A stretch of DNA of 64,000 nt from Phytophthora colocasiae (taxonomy: Eukaryota; Oomycota; Peronosporomycetes; Peronosporales; Peronosporaceae), in assembly GCA_018806915.1 (NCBI GenBank), contig JAGKQI010000083.1:1-64000 (forward strand). Reading direction: 5' to 3'. Positions 51,313-63,113 of the stretch are shown here, piece after piece; position 1 is the stretch's first letter, and each line of letters starts with the position of its first letter. A model generated the notes under the pieces. That model was given only the letters and a program-made list of their open reading frames with translations. It was not told the origin of the DNA and did not search any database. The translations under genes and the position numbers were made by a program.

Positions 51313-54300
51313 TTAAACTCTGGGGTGATCGTCTCCGGCTTGCATTGCTTGGAAACGAGCTCGCGCTCGTGCACTCTGATTGAACTCATATAGCAAAGCG
51401 CCACAGTTCAGCTTTGACAAGGGTAGCCACTCTGTCTCGTCGTACCCCTTCCACTTGACCAGGTATTCGCGAAGCCTCTTGGAGGTCCTGGTACGCTTGC
51501 TCCACCGAGTGTCTAGTATCTTTTCCACTTCGTATTCATCATTCTCGGTGTCGGGCTCCCAACTGTCTTCTGGCAACAGTGCTGCATCAAAGTCATCATC
51601 CTCATGGACATCAAGTTCCCCAGTCGGTCTTCTGGGAAACAAGGCTCTCGGTTTCAGGCGACTTATGTGCACCCAAGGGTTCACCCGATACCCGGTGTCC
51701 TCGACCTTCAGTTTCACACGAAAATCATCCAACATCTCTTCAATCCGGAAAGGACCATGCCACATGTGTGCGAGCTTCCGACTCAACCCCGTTTGTACCT
51801 TGGGGATGTATAGCCACACGGCATCACCGACGGCAAATCCGGACTTCAGACGTTCCGACAACTCCTTCCACTTTCGAGTCTGTTCTTCAGAACGCTCCCG
51901 CTTGGCCTTCTTCTGGAGTTCTTCAGCACAGGCTTGAGCGTAGCTGTAATCTCGTTGCATCTTCCGACGCCACTCATAAGCAGTGCGCTCTTGTACACCA
52001 GAAGGCTTTGGACTAAGCATCGCGGACACAGTCCCGTGAGCATCCCATCCGTGCACCAGAAAGAAAGGTGTTTCCAAACGGGTCGCATCAAAGGAAGTGT
52101 TCAACGCGAACATCAGACGTTCGGCGTGGTCGTCCCAGTCACTCTGATCAGCTTCGGCGATGTAGGCCTTGATGGCGCGCACGACCGTCTGAACAGACCG
52201 TTCTTGTTGGCCATTTGCCTGGGGACGGTACGCCAGAGTCGCTCGCTGTCTGCTTCCCAGGAGATCCCGGAAACACCTGAACACTTCACTCATGAACCGA
52301 GGATCCTGATCATGGCGTATCAGGGAACTAGCTCCGAAGTTCCGGAAGACACGTTCCTCGTAGGCCTCAGCGACATCTTGAGCCGTAGTAATACTCATAG
52401 GCTTGCACATCACATATCCTGAGAACATGTCTTGGAACAACAACAGGAACGTGTTGCCTCTGGCAGACTTTGGCATGTGTGTGACGAAATCCATGGACAC
52501 TACTTCAAAAGGTCGACTGGGCTCGATGTTGCCGGGCGACGGTCCGGGATTCGGGGGACGCCCCTTGCCACTTGCACAGTCCATACACTCCTTGACGAAC
52601 CTCTCCACATCAGCGTACATACCAATCCAGTAGAACTCGGAGCTCAGCTTCTCGAACGTACGTTTGATTCCCTGGTGAGCACCCTGGTAATCCCCATGAG
52701 CATAATGCAACATATCAGCATGCAAGTCTCTGGGGACCACAAGTCGGAGCTCATCAACCATGTCTCTCGGACGTTCTCTGGTAGCACGGCTGAGGCGGTA
52801 CAAAACGTCTCTGGAATCCAAGATGAAGTCATCGGCAATCCTGGCAAGTTTCCTTATTCGGGGTCGTGGTAGATCTCCCACGTCACCCTTAAGGAACTTG
52901 ATGAGTTCTGCCAGATGAACATCTTGAGTCTGGTGAACTTTGATCCGCCGCCAGCGTTCTTCCTGAAACTCCAATGGGCCCATGGGTTCACGAGCCTCCG
53001 CGTCCTCTGGTAGGTTTGCTTCTTCCTGATTGCGTGCACGAGTGATGGCAACAAGCACCTTGGCAGCATGAGGCAGGGGCGCAGACTCTGGCCCTGGGTC
53101 ATCCATCTCCGGTGTACAATCATGTTCACCAGAGGTCTGGTGAACATCATCCGGAGTTTCAGAAGACATCCCTTCGGGAGGCTTCATCAACTTCTCTGGG
53201 ATCTTGGACACCAGTTTCAGATGAGTCAGTTCGTCAGGGTCTTGGACCTGCCAGGACTCGCCAAGAACAAGAGTCTTGGACGTCAAATAGTCCGCTGCTT
53301 GATTGAACTCACGCTTCATGTGCACTAGCTTCAGAGACTGGAACTTGATCTTCAGAGACTCAAACTCGGCCAATTTCCGCTGCAGGTTCGGCTGATTACA
53401 ATTGATCAGTCCTTGAGCTTGCTGGATAGCGATACGAGAGTCTCCGACAACCACCAAGTCTCGGATACCACGTTCCAAAGCCAACTTCAATCCATTGATC
53501 AGACCACAGTACTCTGAGTCATTCACAGTGACGTCTTTCAGAGCGAACCCTTGGGCTTCCAGGATGTTCCACCCCGGGAGCTCCCAGAGCACACATCCGC
53601 AGCTTCCCAGGCGAGTGGATGTCTTGGCGGCACCATCAAAACTCAGAACACAACCTCGGTAATCAGCCTCTAGCATTTCCACGCTAATGGGTGCTGGAGG
53701 TTTGACTCGCCCCTTGACGGGGATGAGGTTTTCAGAAACCTCATCGAGGTGTTCACGGGGTGTGATGCCCGCTCCAAGAATGGCCGGGAGACCATCTTCA
53801 TCTCGCTGGATCCTGCGAATCTCCAAGTTCCAATGTGACAACTTCAATCCCCACTTTACGTTCCGACCATCAGCCGAACTGGATGACAGGAGCCATTTCA
53901 GCACCGAATGTCTGGTGTACACCGTGATCACGGGACTCGTGTTTACCAGAGCCCGAAAGTTCTCCAGAACCCTGAGGATCGCTATGACCTCTTTCTCTGC
54001 GATGTGATACCGGAGCTCCGCCTCATTCAACACACGTCCAGTGAACCGTACGGGGTGTATCACTCCATCGTACTCCTGTCCAAAGACGGCTGAAGCAGCC
54101 CACGGGTTCGCATGAGGTATAATAACGAAAGGCCTGGTGCGATCTGGGTGTCTGAGGAGTGGTGTCGAGACAATCTTGCGCTTCAGAATCTCAAAGGCTT
54201 CCTTAGCTCGAGCCAAATCTCGACCAGCACGAATCTGTTCATCAGACAACTCGTAGAGCACAGCAGCGATCACCGGTAAGTCTTCGATAAACTTGTTGTA

Positions 54301-55261
54301 ATAATTCAGACTTCCCATGAAACTCTGTACTCCCTTGAGTGTCGACGGAAACGGCAATTCTTCCACTCCCTTGACCATCTTCGGTGTAGCTCTCAGTCCT
54401 TCAGCACTGATCTCATGCGACAGATAAGAAATCGTCAGCTTCCCGAACTCGCTCTTGGGCAGGCTCACAGAAATGTTCCAGTATCTGAGTCTGAAGAGCA
54501 AGGCATTTAGGTCTTCACAAAGTTGATCCCAGGTGGGCGCCCCATGAGCAATGTCGTCAATGTAGGAACTTTGACCGAGTACCGGTCCCATGAAGGACGG
54601 GACTGGGATGTTCCTCTGAAAGACAGTCATTTGGTCGGTGAGCACCGGAACCTCTGGCATGTGTTCATCAGAGTTCTGAAGTTGTTCACCAGACATCAGA
54701 CCATGTACGTCAGAGTTCTGGGGTTCTAACTTCAGGAATTCCAGCACATCGGGGTCAACCTCAGCTTCCTCTTCAGGTGACAATCGCACGAACCCCCACA
54801 GTCAGTTATCCAGCATAGCCTGGTACACCAGGGGGGGCGTTCTTCAGACCGAAGGGCATTCTTACCCACTGGAAGTGTCCAAATGGGCAGATGAACGCTG
54901 AGATCAGCCTTACACGCTCCATCATTCGAATAGCCCAAAAACCACTCGCCATATCCAGACTCATAAACCACAGTGCTGCCTCAAAACCAATCAACAGATC
55001 GTCTATCAGGGGCAACGGATAACGCGACAACTGGATAAAACCATTCACCACTCTATAATCAATACACATGCGTATATCCACACCATTCTTCTTGAGGACA
55101 ATCACAATTGGTGATGCCCAAGGCGAAGTCGAGTACTCGATGAGTCCGGTCTCCAGGAGCTTCTTCAGAAGTTCGTACACCTTGATCATCAGGTGAGGGG
55201 CAACGGACCTCGGACGTTGGGCAACAGGTTTAGCGTCTCCCACGTCCAAGTCACAGACCAC
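51313..55261 (-). pseudogene. Gypsy G1 pol: RT, two RNase H domains, integrase, chromodomain
   Basis: RT N-terminal part at 55261-54806 (SPWASPIVIVLKKNG, motif A LDMASGFWAI, MPFGLKNAP). A frameshift at a run of seven C and a TGA follow, then a 1,158-codon ORF (54789-51313). It holds SSYIDDIAHG (catalytic pair), a first RNase H without its Asp (RPFVIIPHANPWA), and a second, archaeal-like RNase H (CVLSFDGAAKTS, NDSEYCGLINGLKLAL, VVGDSRIAIQQ, NQAADYL). Integrase has HHCC (YAHGDYQGAHQG ... CMDC), VVSMDFVTHMP, RHDQDPRF and NGQQERSVQT. A chromodomain (YEVEKILDTRW, YLVKWKGYDETEW) ends it. Dual RNase H Gypsy elements are known from plant Tat elements and have been reported from oomycetes. Two lesions make this copy non-autonomous. 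Confidence 0.9.
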
Positions 55262-55320
55262 GCCCCTTGCCGGGGCAGGTGCGGCATTGCCGTCTCCCAG
55301 AAAGATTTTCCGATGATACT

Positions 55321-56963
55321 TCAGGATGTCCTGAGTTTCTTCTCCATCTCCGGCGTCGTATTCCCGGGTACTCCGACGTCAGCCTTGTCGATATCGCATT
55401 CAGGAGTCAGATCTTCCAGTTCAGGCAGCATAACCAGCTGGTCACGTAATTGAGAGAGCAGCTCTGTTCCTTCCCGTATATAGATACCGGGTTCCAGATC
55501 CAGTTCTTCATTCGTGACTCGCATACACCGCTCGTACTCGGCTCGGAGCTTTTCCACAGGGGTGCCTGGCATACTCTGGATTGGGATGTCCCATGAACAG
55601 TCTGTCGGATCGTCATCTCCCATGAACAGTTCACCAGAAACACTCAGGGTGACTTCATCCTCGATAATGTCACTCGAAATTCCAGATGTGGTTCCAGAGT
55701 CTTTCGGAGTCGTTTTCTCTGACGATAATTCCAGATCTCCGGTATCCACAGCGATATCCCGGGTCTCCTCTTCTCCGGCACTCACCCAGTCATCTGTCTG
55801 CGTAGCCACATCCAAAGCGAAACGAACTCGTTTTGTTCGTGGGACCGAATCAGGCCTCACGAACTGTACTCGAGCATTGTCCAGCCTCGGGCGCTGTAAA
55901 ATCTCAGTTGGCCACGGGTATACCGGGTGATCCACACACGGAGGTTGAGGTATCAAATCCTCCAAGTCAGCTTCGGCCTTCAGGCGTCTCTTCGTCTCTG
56001 GTGACGGAGTGTTCTCCAGAATCAAAACTTCCCAGTCGCGGTAGGCTGCAGAGCCTGGCCGTACAAAGCGACCATGTCGTGGGAAAAATCCATACTCCAC
56101 AATCCTTGCAACATCAGAAAATTCATTCACCCAAGTATTCTTGTCAGAGATGTTCACCACGCAGACCGCCACAGGCCATGACCGAGCTGAAAAAATCAGT
56201 TGAGTCACCCAACGGTCTCCACGTCCCGCCCACACGTCTTCTCGTTGTGGGTTCGTCGGACCATAGTCAATGCGAACAACAAATTCTTCACCCGACCTCA
56301 GGAGTACAGCTTCACTTGGTCTGGTGGACCTGTTCCTGCCGATATGATCACCAGGCTCCCAGCTGCACATCATCACCACGACTTCATCTGGCGTAGATAC
56401 CAGTCCCTCCCGAACGCTGATCCTCAGACCAGCAGCGAACATGAATCCCATTCCCAATAACACGTTTATACCTTCGCCGATATTTGCAGCGAGATCAACA
56501 ATGTAAACTACTCTTGGTCCGAGAGTCAGCTTGATCTCGGCACTGACACCGGAACCCCTCCCATCCCAGACACCCTTGTTTGTTTGTGTGACTTAAGCCT
56601 GAGTCCGAGCTTACGCGCAAAGTCGTAACTCAGGGTGTTAATAGTCGCACCGGTGTCTAGGAGAATCTTGGTCCGATGATCATTGACAGCGCCATGCACC
56701 ATAACCACATCACGCTTTGCAGGATCGGGGTAGTGATCCTCCCACCAGCCATAACATTCTCCGTTTTTCAGACGAAACTGGATTGTATCGTCCGGAGGTG
56801 ATTTATTGTCCTTCGGAAAGTCCGGTGAACAGTCTCTCGGAAGGTCCGATGAACTGTCTCTCAGACGCGATATTTCTGAAGACATAGCTGATTCTTGAGC
56901 TAAAGCGGTAATGCAATGTTGATTTTTACGTTGGGTTGCTTTCAGCTCCGGTCCTACGTACAC
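55321..56963 (-). pseudogene. Gypsy G1 protease and pro-RT linker
   Basis: Protease N-terminal half at 56963-56526 (TKILLDTGATINTLSYDFAR, active site DTG), a frame change near 56526, then 56463-55321 (NVLLGMGFMFAAGLRIS). The linker is acidic and long (VNISDKNTWVNEFSDVARIV; QLRDQLVMLPELEDL). The stop at 55321 is in another frame from RT. Confidence 0.85.
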
Positions 56964-57018
56964 TAGAACACATAACTCTGGGGGTATGCCTTGCCCGGCG
57001 CGTTTCGGAACGGGCTTG

Positions 57019-60000
57019 CTAGTTTAACTGTTTCCCAGAGTCAGCCTCGTCGCCCACGAGTTTCTCCAGTAGGTGATCCGGCAGGTCCTTCAGTGTACCT
57101 TGACGGGCTAGTTTCTTGAGGGATTCCAGAGTCTTGATGTCTTCGCATGGTCTCCCAGAGTGCACCTTTCCGCAAACCTCACACGGCGGTACTCGGCACA
57201 TCCTGCTCGGGTGACCTTTCTCCTGACACCGATCACAGACAATGTCTCTCCAGCAGTTCTCTTCGGAGTGACCTGAGCGGCGACACTTCTTGCTCCAGTA
57301 GTCAGGATTATCACGCCGTTTCTGCTGGAAGTCTTGACCTGATGATCCTCGGGGAGACTGGGGCGGCGGTCGCCATCCCATGTTATCCATGACCCGGTAG
57401 ACTTCGTTTGTCAGAGTCTGAGTCCAATCAACACCACCAGGCGCCTGAGAGGCAGCTTGTACACCAGACGAAGATTGTACACCAGACATCTCGCGATCGT
57501 GTTCTGACGACGAGGCTCTGGCATCCTTCTCTTGAGTTCTGGTATCCGCATCGACATCGTCAGAGGCATCCGGGTCTGCTTCTCGGGCGACGTAAGTCTT
57601 CCCCATACGCTTTGGCTTATACTGTCCGCGTGGGAGATTGTCCGCTCGGAAGTCCCGATGTCTGGTGGTCGCAGTATCTTGATCAGCAGTTCGCCAGACA
57701 TCTTCGTCCTGTTGCAGAGCATATTCCAAGTCCGAGATACTCCTGAACTTCCGGCCTTGCAACGCGATCTTCAGACGCTCGTCCTTTAGCTTGGTGATGT
57801 ACCTCAGAACGTGTTTCTCCAGACGTCTGGAAGATTTTCTGAAGTTCACCTCAGCTTTCCCGGCGGCCGAGTTCAGGCGGTAAAAGAAGTCCAACGGAGT
57901 GTAGGAACTCTTCATTTCCATCGTGAAGTATCTCTCGGAGTATGATGACCGGGCCTTACAATAGCGCCTGCGACACTCCGATGATAATTCCTTCCAGTCA
58001 CGGGAAACACTCTTCGAGAGTTGGTTAAACCAATCTCTGGCCGACACCGGGAGCTTCAGCTTAAGTTCCTGTATGCGGGTCTTGTTCGTCCACGCTCCCT
58101 GAGATGCCATGTTCACGAAGCGCTCCCACCAGTGAACACGCTCTCGCAGTGTCGCTCGGGGATCAAACTCTCCGATGATACTTGAGTTTATAAAGGGCCT
58201 CATAGTCAGCAAGGTCGCTCCAGCTTGTCCCTAAGATGCAGAAGTTAGGTTGACAACCTCCGGAGGATCCAAGTCATCAGACGACGAATTACTGGAGTCC
58301 GAGCTTGAATCGCTTGAGCTTCCGCCAGGGACTGGGTCATTCCTGCGTCTTCCAGGCCTTCGAGGAGCGTCCCGGCCATCTTCAGAGCGTCGTTCGCTTG
58401 GTTTCCGGTGTCCTTCGCGCCTGGGAGTCGCTGGGCGTCTTCCTTCGGTCTTGACCTCGGTCAGGGGAGCCGCTTGAGCCGTCTGGGTCGTCGTAGCGGC
58501 CGCGGTGGCCGCGCCATGCCTTCCAGCCTTCGCGCGCTTGGTGTCGGTCGTTCTCCGTAGGGGAAGAGGCGTATGGAAGGCCTCCATCGTTTTAATGGGT
58601 GTAACCCTACCTCTACTGGCGACTTATTCTGATTCCCTAACCCCAGGTGTGCAATCTCCCGTAGCCCGACTCTTCACCAGAAGTCCGGTTGCCGGTTTAG
58701 GGTCATGTTCACCGGAGATCCGACTTGAAGTTGCTACTTCAGGGTGGGCGACCCCTTGAACTTGGGACGATGTTGCACGAAGGTTCCTCAATTCTGCGGC
58801 CTGGAAACGCTGCATGTTCTGGGAACCTTCCCGCTCCCTGTTGCGCTCCGACTCCACGTCATGCACCCGCTGTCGTAAGGTCTCCATTTGCGAAATCCAG
58901 TCACGTTTTAGAACTCAGGCGTCTGGAAGACACTTTCTGGTGATCCTCGCTTTTCAGACTCTGATGCCTGCTCTGGTGGCTTCTCCCACGACTCGAGACG
59001 GACGATGATGGAGCTTCTGGCGTCCGGTGAACAGAATCTCTGGTAAACAACTGTATCTCTGACTTCACTTCTGGAAACTCCGGCTTCTCTTCCAACATCT
59101 CGAAGTCATCGGGCTCCGACTTCACCGGCATCAGTGTTCGTGTCACGTGGATTCCCATAGACTCTCCGGCGAGCATTCTTCCGACATCAGCACCTTGGGC
59201 GATCATCGCCAGACCTCCGACAGACAACGGCATATGTGCAGACGCCCCTCGACTCATGGACATCAGCGACGAGTCTGTGGAACTTCCACGAGAGGTCTGG
59301 AGTCCTGACGAGTGGTCATCCGACGTACGCGAGGTCCCGATGACACTTGGTACAGGCGCATCAGTCGTCAGAGAGCTGCCTCGATCTTCAGACATTGGTA
59401 CACCAGACTCCAAGCGGGTGCTATCAGAGTGACTCTCGTATACCGGCAGCGAACTTAGTGACGGCGTCGACAGTGCAGATGGTGTCGACGAGACTTGCGG
59501 GCGTGGCGGACCATGTTGCAGGCGCTTGGACTGCGGCGGTTCTCCACTGCTGGACCCGTGTGACTCTGAGTCCGGTCACCCGGAGTCTCATAATCAGCTG
59601 TCGTCCTTGTAGGTCAGCCTTCTCATCGCGTAATATACCATCAGCTTCGCCTTGACGTGCTTTGTTGCCTACTTTTGTGTCTTCTGGGAGTCGATTGACC
59701 TGTGACCTGGCGGTCACAGTGGCCCACTCAACCAGTTCTTCAGCAAGTCGGCTCTGAAGCTCCGTCGCCACACTGCGCACTTTAGGTTCGAAGATAGCAG
59801 ACGCTTGGGTCTGAGACCACCTCGGTAGCAGGTTCTGGAACTCAAATCCTGCTTCATACAGCATCGTCTGAAGGACAGCGACGCACTCGGGTGCCGTCAG
59901 AGTATTCATCGAGATCTCGACGTACGACAAGTCTTGGATTCGGCCAAAACTATGGCGCCTCAAGCAGAACTCCGATATCCACATGTCTTCCGGAAATACT

Positions 60001-60747
60001 GAAGAACACCGCCACTTGATGTAGTCGCCCGTCGCTGCCGCAGCCTTCTGAAAGACATTTGCGTCAGGCTTCGCTGTTCGCCAGGCGTATTCGACGTTCG
60101 GCGGAACAATTCTTCCAGCGTCCATGTCCCTCTAGCGGCGGAACTCACGGCGTACGTACTTCAGGGCACGTTCTCCATCCAGCGAATCGGCCCTCCCAGA
60201 CTCATCAGACGGTGTCTTCAGAGAATCTTCGGACTTCATCGGCATGTCGTCAGACATCGGAGTGTCTTCGGACTTTGGAGTCTTCGAGACACGTTCATCA
60301 ACCAGTCCGGGTTCCGTCTTCACTTCCCCCACGGACTTCCCAGAAGCCGTCGACTCAGAACATAAGTCAATGACCTCCGGGGACTCAACCACGTCGGCGC
60401 CTCCCTCAGACGCCTCATCACCACCCTCACGGGCAGTGGCCACCTCGTCACCAGAAGCTTCAGCTTCGGACGGACCTTCCTCAGAACCTTGTTCGCCAGA
60501 CACATCGGGTGTCTCTTGGGCTTCAGGCTCCGCAGCAGGCTGGTCTTCGACCGCCGGTTCCGTGACGTTCACCTCCTCGACTGCTTCCTTTTCACGTGCA
60601 GCCTTCCTCTTCTCGCGTGCCGCCTTCTGAACAGCATCCAAGTCGGGTTGTTCGCGGAAGACCTTGAAGACGCTTCGACTGACGTGTCGCCATACTGCGA
60701 CCACCGCGTCCCCGACGTCCTCCTCTCGTAGTTCCATGTGAAGCCAT
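57019..60747 (-). pseudogene. Gypsy G1 gag (broken)
   Basis: ATG at 60747 (MASHGTTRGG). A frameshift near 60655, then ORF1 to RREFRR-TAG at about 60132; MDAGRIVPPNVEYAW follows two codons later in the same frame. Further frame changes near 59420, 58905 and 58600. The C-terminal 397 codons (58212-57019) are open: capsid FINSSIIGEFDPRATLRERV, ARDWFNQLSKSVSRDWKEL, then three knuckles, CRRSGHSEENC (first Cys pair incomplete), CDRCQEKGHPSRMC and CEVCGKVHSGRPC. Over 1,200 residues if intact, much longer than a usual gag, because of the acidic and coiled-coil N-terminal extension. Confidence 0.85.
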
Positions 60748-60797
60748 CTTGAATATAGACGCTTGACAGGAAACCCTCTCCTCAAACTCTCTTAGAT

Positions 60798-60817
60798 CCG
60801 GTGATATCACCGCACCA
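60798..60817 (-). other. Gypsy G1 primer-binding site with deletion
   Basis: After the LTR the minus strand reads CTGGTGCGGTGATATCACC. G2 has twenty additional bases (CGTGCCCGGATCTTGGTATC) after TGGTGCG, so only eight bases of the tRNA match remain here. Confidence 0.7.
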
Positions 60818-60818
60818 G

Positions 60819-62753
60819 TTGTCGCGAAGTCGGTGCAACTTTTACCGCGGTGCAGGGGCGTACAGTGAACCTGGAAGTGTGACTACCGGTAATTATACCA
60901 GAGTCGCACAGCAAGGTGGGCGTGTGTTACCTTGTGCTGTCCTCGTAGGTTCGTTGTCTTGGTAATGAGACCCTCGCCGGGGTCGTGAGAGTGTGTGTGA
61001 GAGTGAGGGTTCCTTGCGTAGACCGTCGGATGTCCTTCTGGTCCTCACAGGAGCGCTTGGGAGTCGAACGTTTTCCGGTGAACACTTGTGTACACCAGAG
61101 ATTTCTGAAGGCAAAAGAGAAATTAATACAATGGGAAGTCCAGTAATTAGACTTCCGAGATAACCGCAATATAGAGTTCCGATATACAAATATGTAGCTG
61201 CTCTTATTCTTTCCTGGCCCTTGAGCAGTGGGCTAGTTCTCCAGGTCAACTAGGGAAATTTTCACCAGACACCTGGTCTGTCTGGTATTCCCGTAACTTT
61301 CGCGCACCACCCTCTAATATATAGAGGGAAAATAAACCAATACACTATCAGTTATATAACAGTCTACCGAGCGTCTTGAGAGCGACTGTCTAGCTCCCAA
61401 AACCTGTCCAAACGTACAATATGAAATGGGCTACCGTTAGAGACAAGACAAACGACCCAACTAGGAAATGGAATAGGTGGGTCCTCTCAGGTCTCTACGT
61501 TACGCTGATCTCCACCTAAAGGGGCTTGATAGGTGAGAGATCACACGACTCAAAGCTTTGTCGTGGCCTAATACTTACGGGAAGCAGCAGGCAGACGACC
61601 TCGTTATAACAAAGCAAATCGAACTCGTTACAACAGGGAAAATTGAACTCTGGTTATCTATCTCGTATTTTTTGTTTTTTGTCTTCCATATTCTCATATA
61701 CACTTGGTCTCAGTATAACTCAGGAACTTTCACTTGGGCTCACTATGGTAGTCGATGCTGCAGATCTTGTCGAGTCGACACTTAATGATGTCATTACAGG
61801 GATGAGCAGGTTGCGTTTCACTTAATGATGTCATTACAGGGATGAGCAGGTTGCGTTTCACTTGATTGCGTGAGGTCGTGTTGGGTACACTTGGTTTCAG
61901 TATGGGGTGGACTTCAGAGTGTCAGAGTCTGGTATCCTGTTCATCAGGGTCTGGAATCATGTGCGTCGGAGACATGTTCATCGGAACCATGTACTCCGGA
62001 ATCATGTACATCAGAGTTGTAATACCAGAATCGTGACACTTGGGTCTGATCATCGGAGTCTTGTACGTCAGAGTCTGTTCATCGGAAACTGGCAATGTCT
62101 GGAATATTGCTTATATAAGCCGGACACATCAGACTTGTGTTACCAGAATCATGTTCGTCAGACTCATGCTCGTCAGACTCATGTACGTCGGACTTCATGT
62201 ACGTCGGACTCATGTACGTCAGACTTCATGGTGTGATATCAGAGTTTCCATGCGTGATACCAGAAATCCATGAGTGTTTTTAGGGTGCGGAGCACGTATG
62301 CTACAACGCACGAAGTCCAGTTGGGATATGCGCGGGGTGCGCTACGTCCGGTGCGCGATACTTGGTATCTTGTGGGTATAATTATATTCCTTGAACCATC
62401 ATCGTCACACAGGACGGCAACGGGATGAGGTCTCTCAGAGATACATTTTTCTGAGAGACTTTCTGCCAACCTTTAGGCACTCATCGTCGGGGAAAGTCCG
62501 GTGATCAGACGGAGTGTTATTGTCTCTCGGAGTTTGTGCACTTTTCCGAGGAACACTTCTGATCTCTTGGGCCGCTTTGCAGTACAGGTGAAGGTTAATA
62601 TATATAGCGGTTTTCTTCCACAGATCCATTATTGTCGCACGGGACATAACCTCGTCCCACATCTCCCTTTCTCCCACAATCCATTATATGTCCAATCACA
62701 TCACAGCGAAACGTCCATATCCACTCGAAAAATCGTAATTAGCAACGTGTCAA
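60819..62753 (-). repeat. Gypsy G1 5' LTR
   Basis: 1,935 bp; nearly identical to 45718-47612. It differs by the 40-bp duplication, a T-rich patch near 61670 (TTTTTTGTTTTTTG versus CTCTCTGTCTTCTG) and scattered substitutions. Confidence 0.92.
61781..61860. repeat. 40-bp tandem duplication in G1 5' LTR
   Basis: Two exact head-to-tail copies of a 40-base unit starting CTTAATGATGTC (61781-61820 and 61821-61860); the 3' LTR has one. Confidence 0.95.
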
Positions 62754-63113
62754 TGTAGCGCGAAGCAAGGCGCGTATAACAAGCCATCGCACGCATCAAA
62801 CGGGGCTCTAGAAGCCGAAGGGCCCGTGTCGACACGACTGTTTGAAGATCCGAAGAGTTGCCCTGTCTCTGCGCAGAGCCGGGACAATGATGCCGCGCCA
62901 TAATCATGTGACAGGTGACCATCATTCAGATGGCACAGTCAGATCCGAGTTTTCAGGCTGCCCCGAGGCCCACACGAATGCCCAGAAGCTCGGAGAGCGA
63001 CCATTATGCGCGCCTGCTCAAGACCTTTCAAATGAGGTGCCCCGCGCCTCGCAACGACACCTACAAGCAAATACGGATGCTTACCTGATACAGCTTGAAG
63101 GTCGGTGTCGCAC
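62754..63113. other. Degenerate stretch right of G1
   Basis: It probably belongs to F3 downstream of its protease. Stops occur in every frame. No LTR or repeat recognised. Confidence 0.4.

Larger units (their letters stand above)
45718..62753 (-). mobile_element. Gypsy G1, near-complete dual-RNase H element, 17 kb
   Basis: Bounded by LTRs of 1,895 and 1,935 bp that differ mainly by a 40-bp tandem duplication, so the insertion is recent. Order on minus: 5' LTR, gag, knuckles, protease, RT, RNase H, second RNase H, integrase, chromodomain; then the antisense ORF on plus; then the 3' LTR. LTR ends are TTGACAC and GACAA rather than TG..CA. It lies between F3 protease (left) and a probable F3 linker (right). 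No target duplication is evident (GCATG versus TGTAG). Confidence 0.88.
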
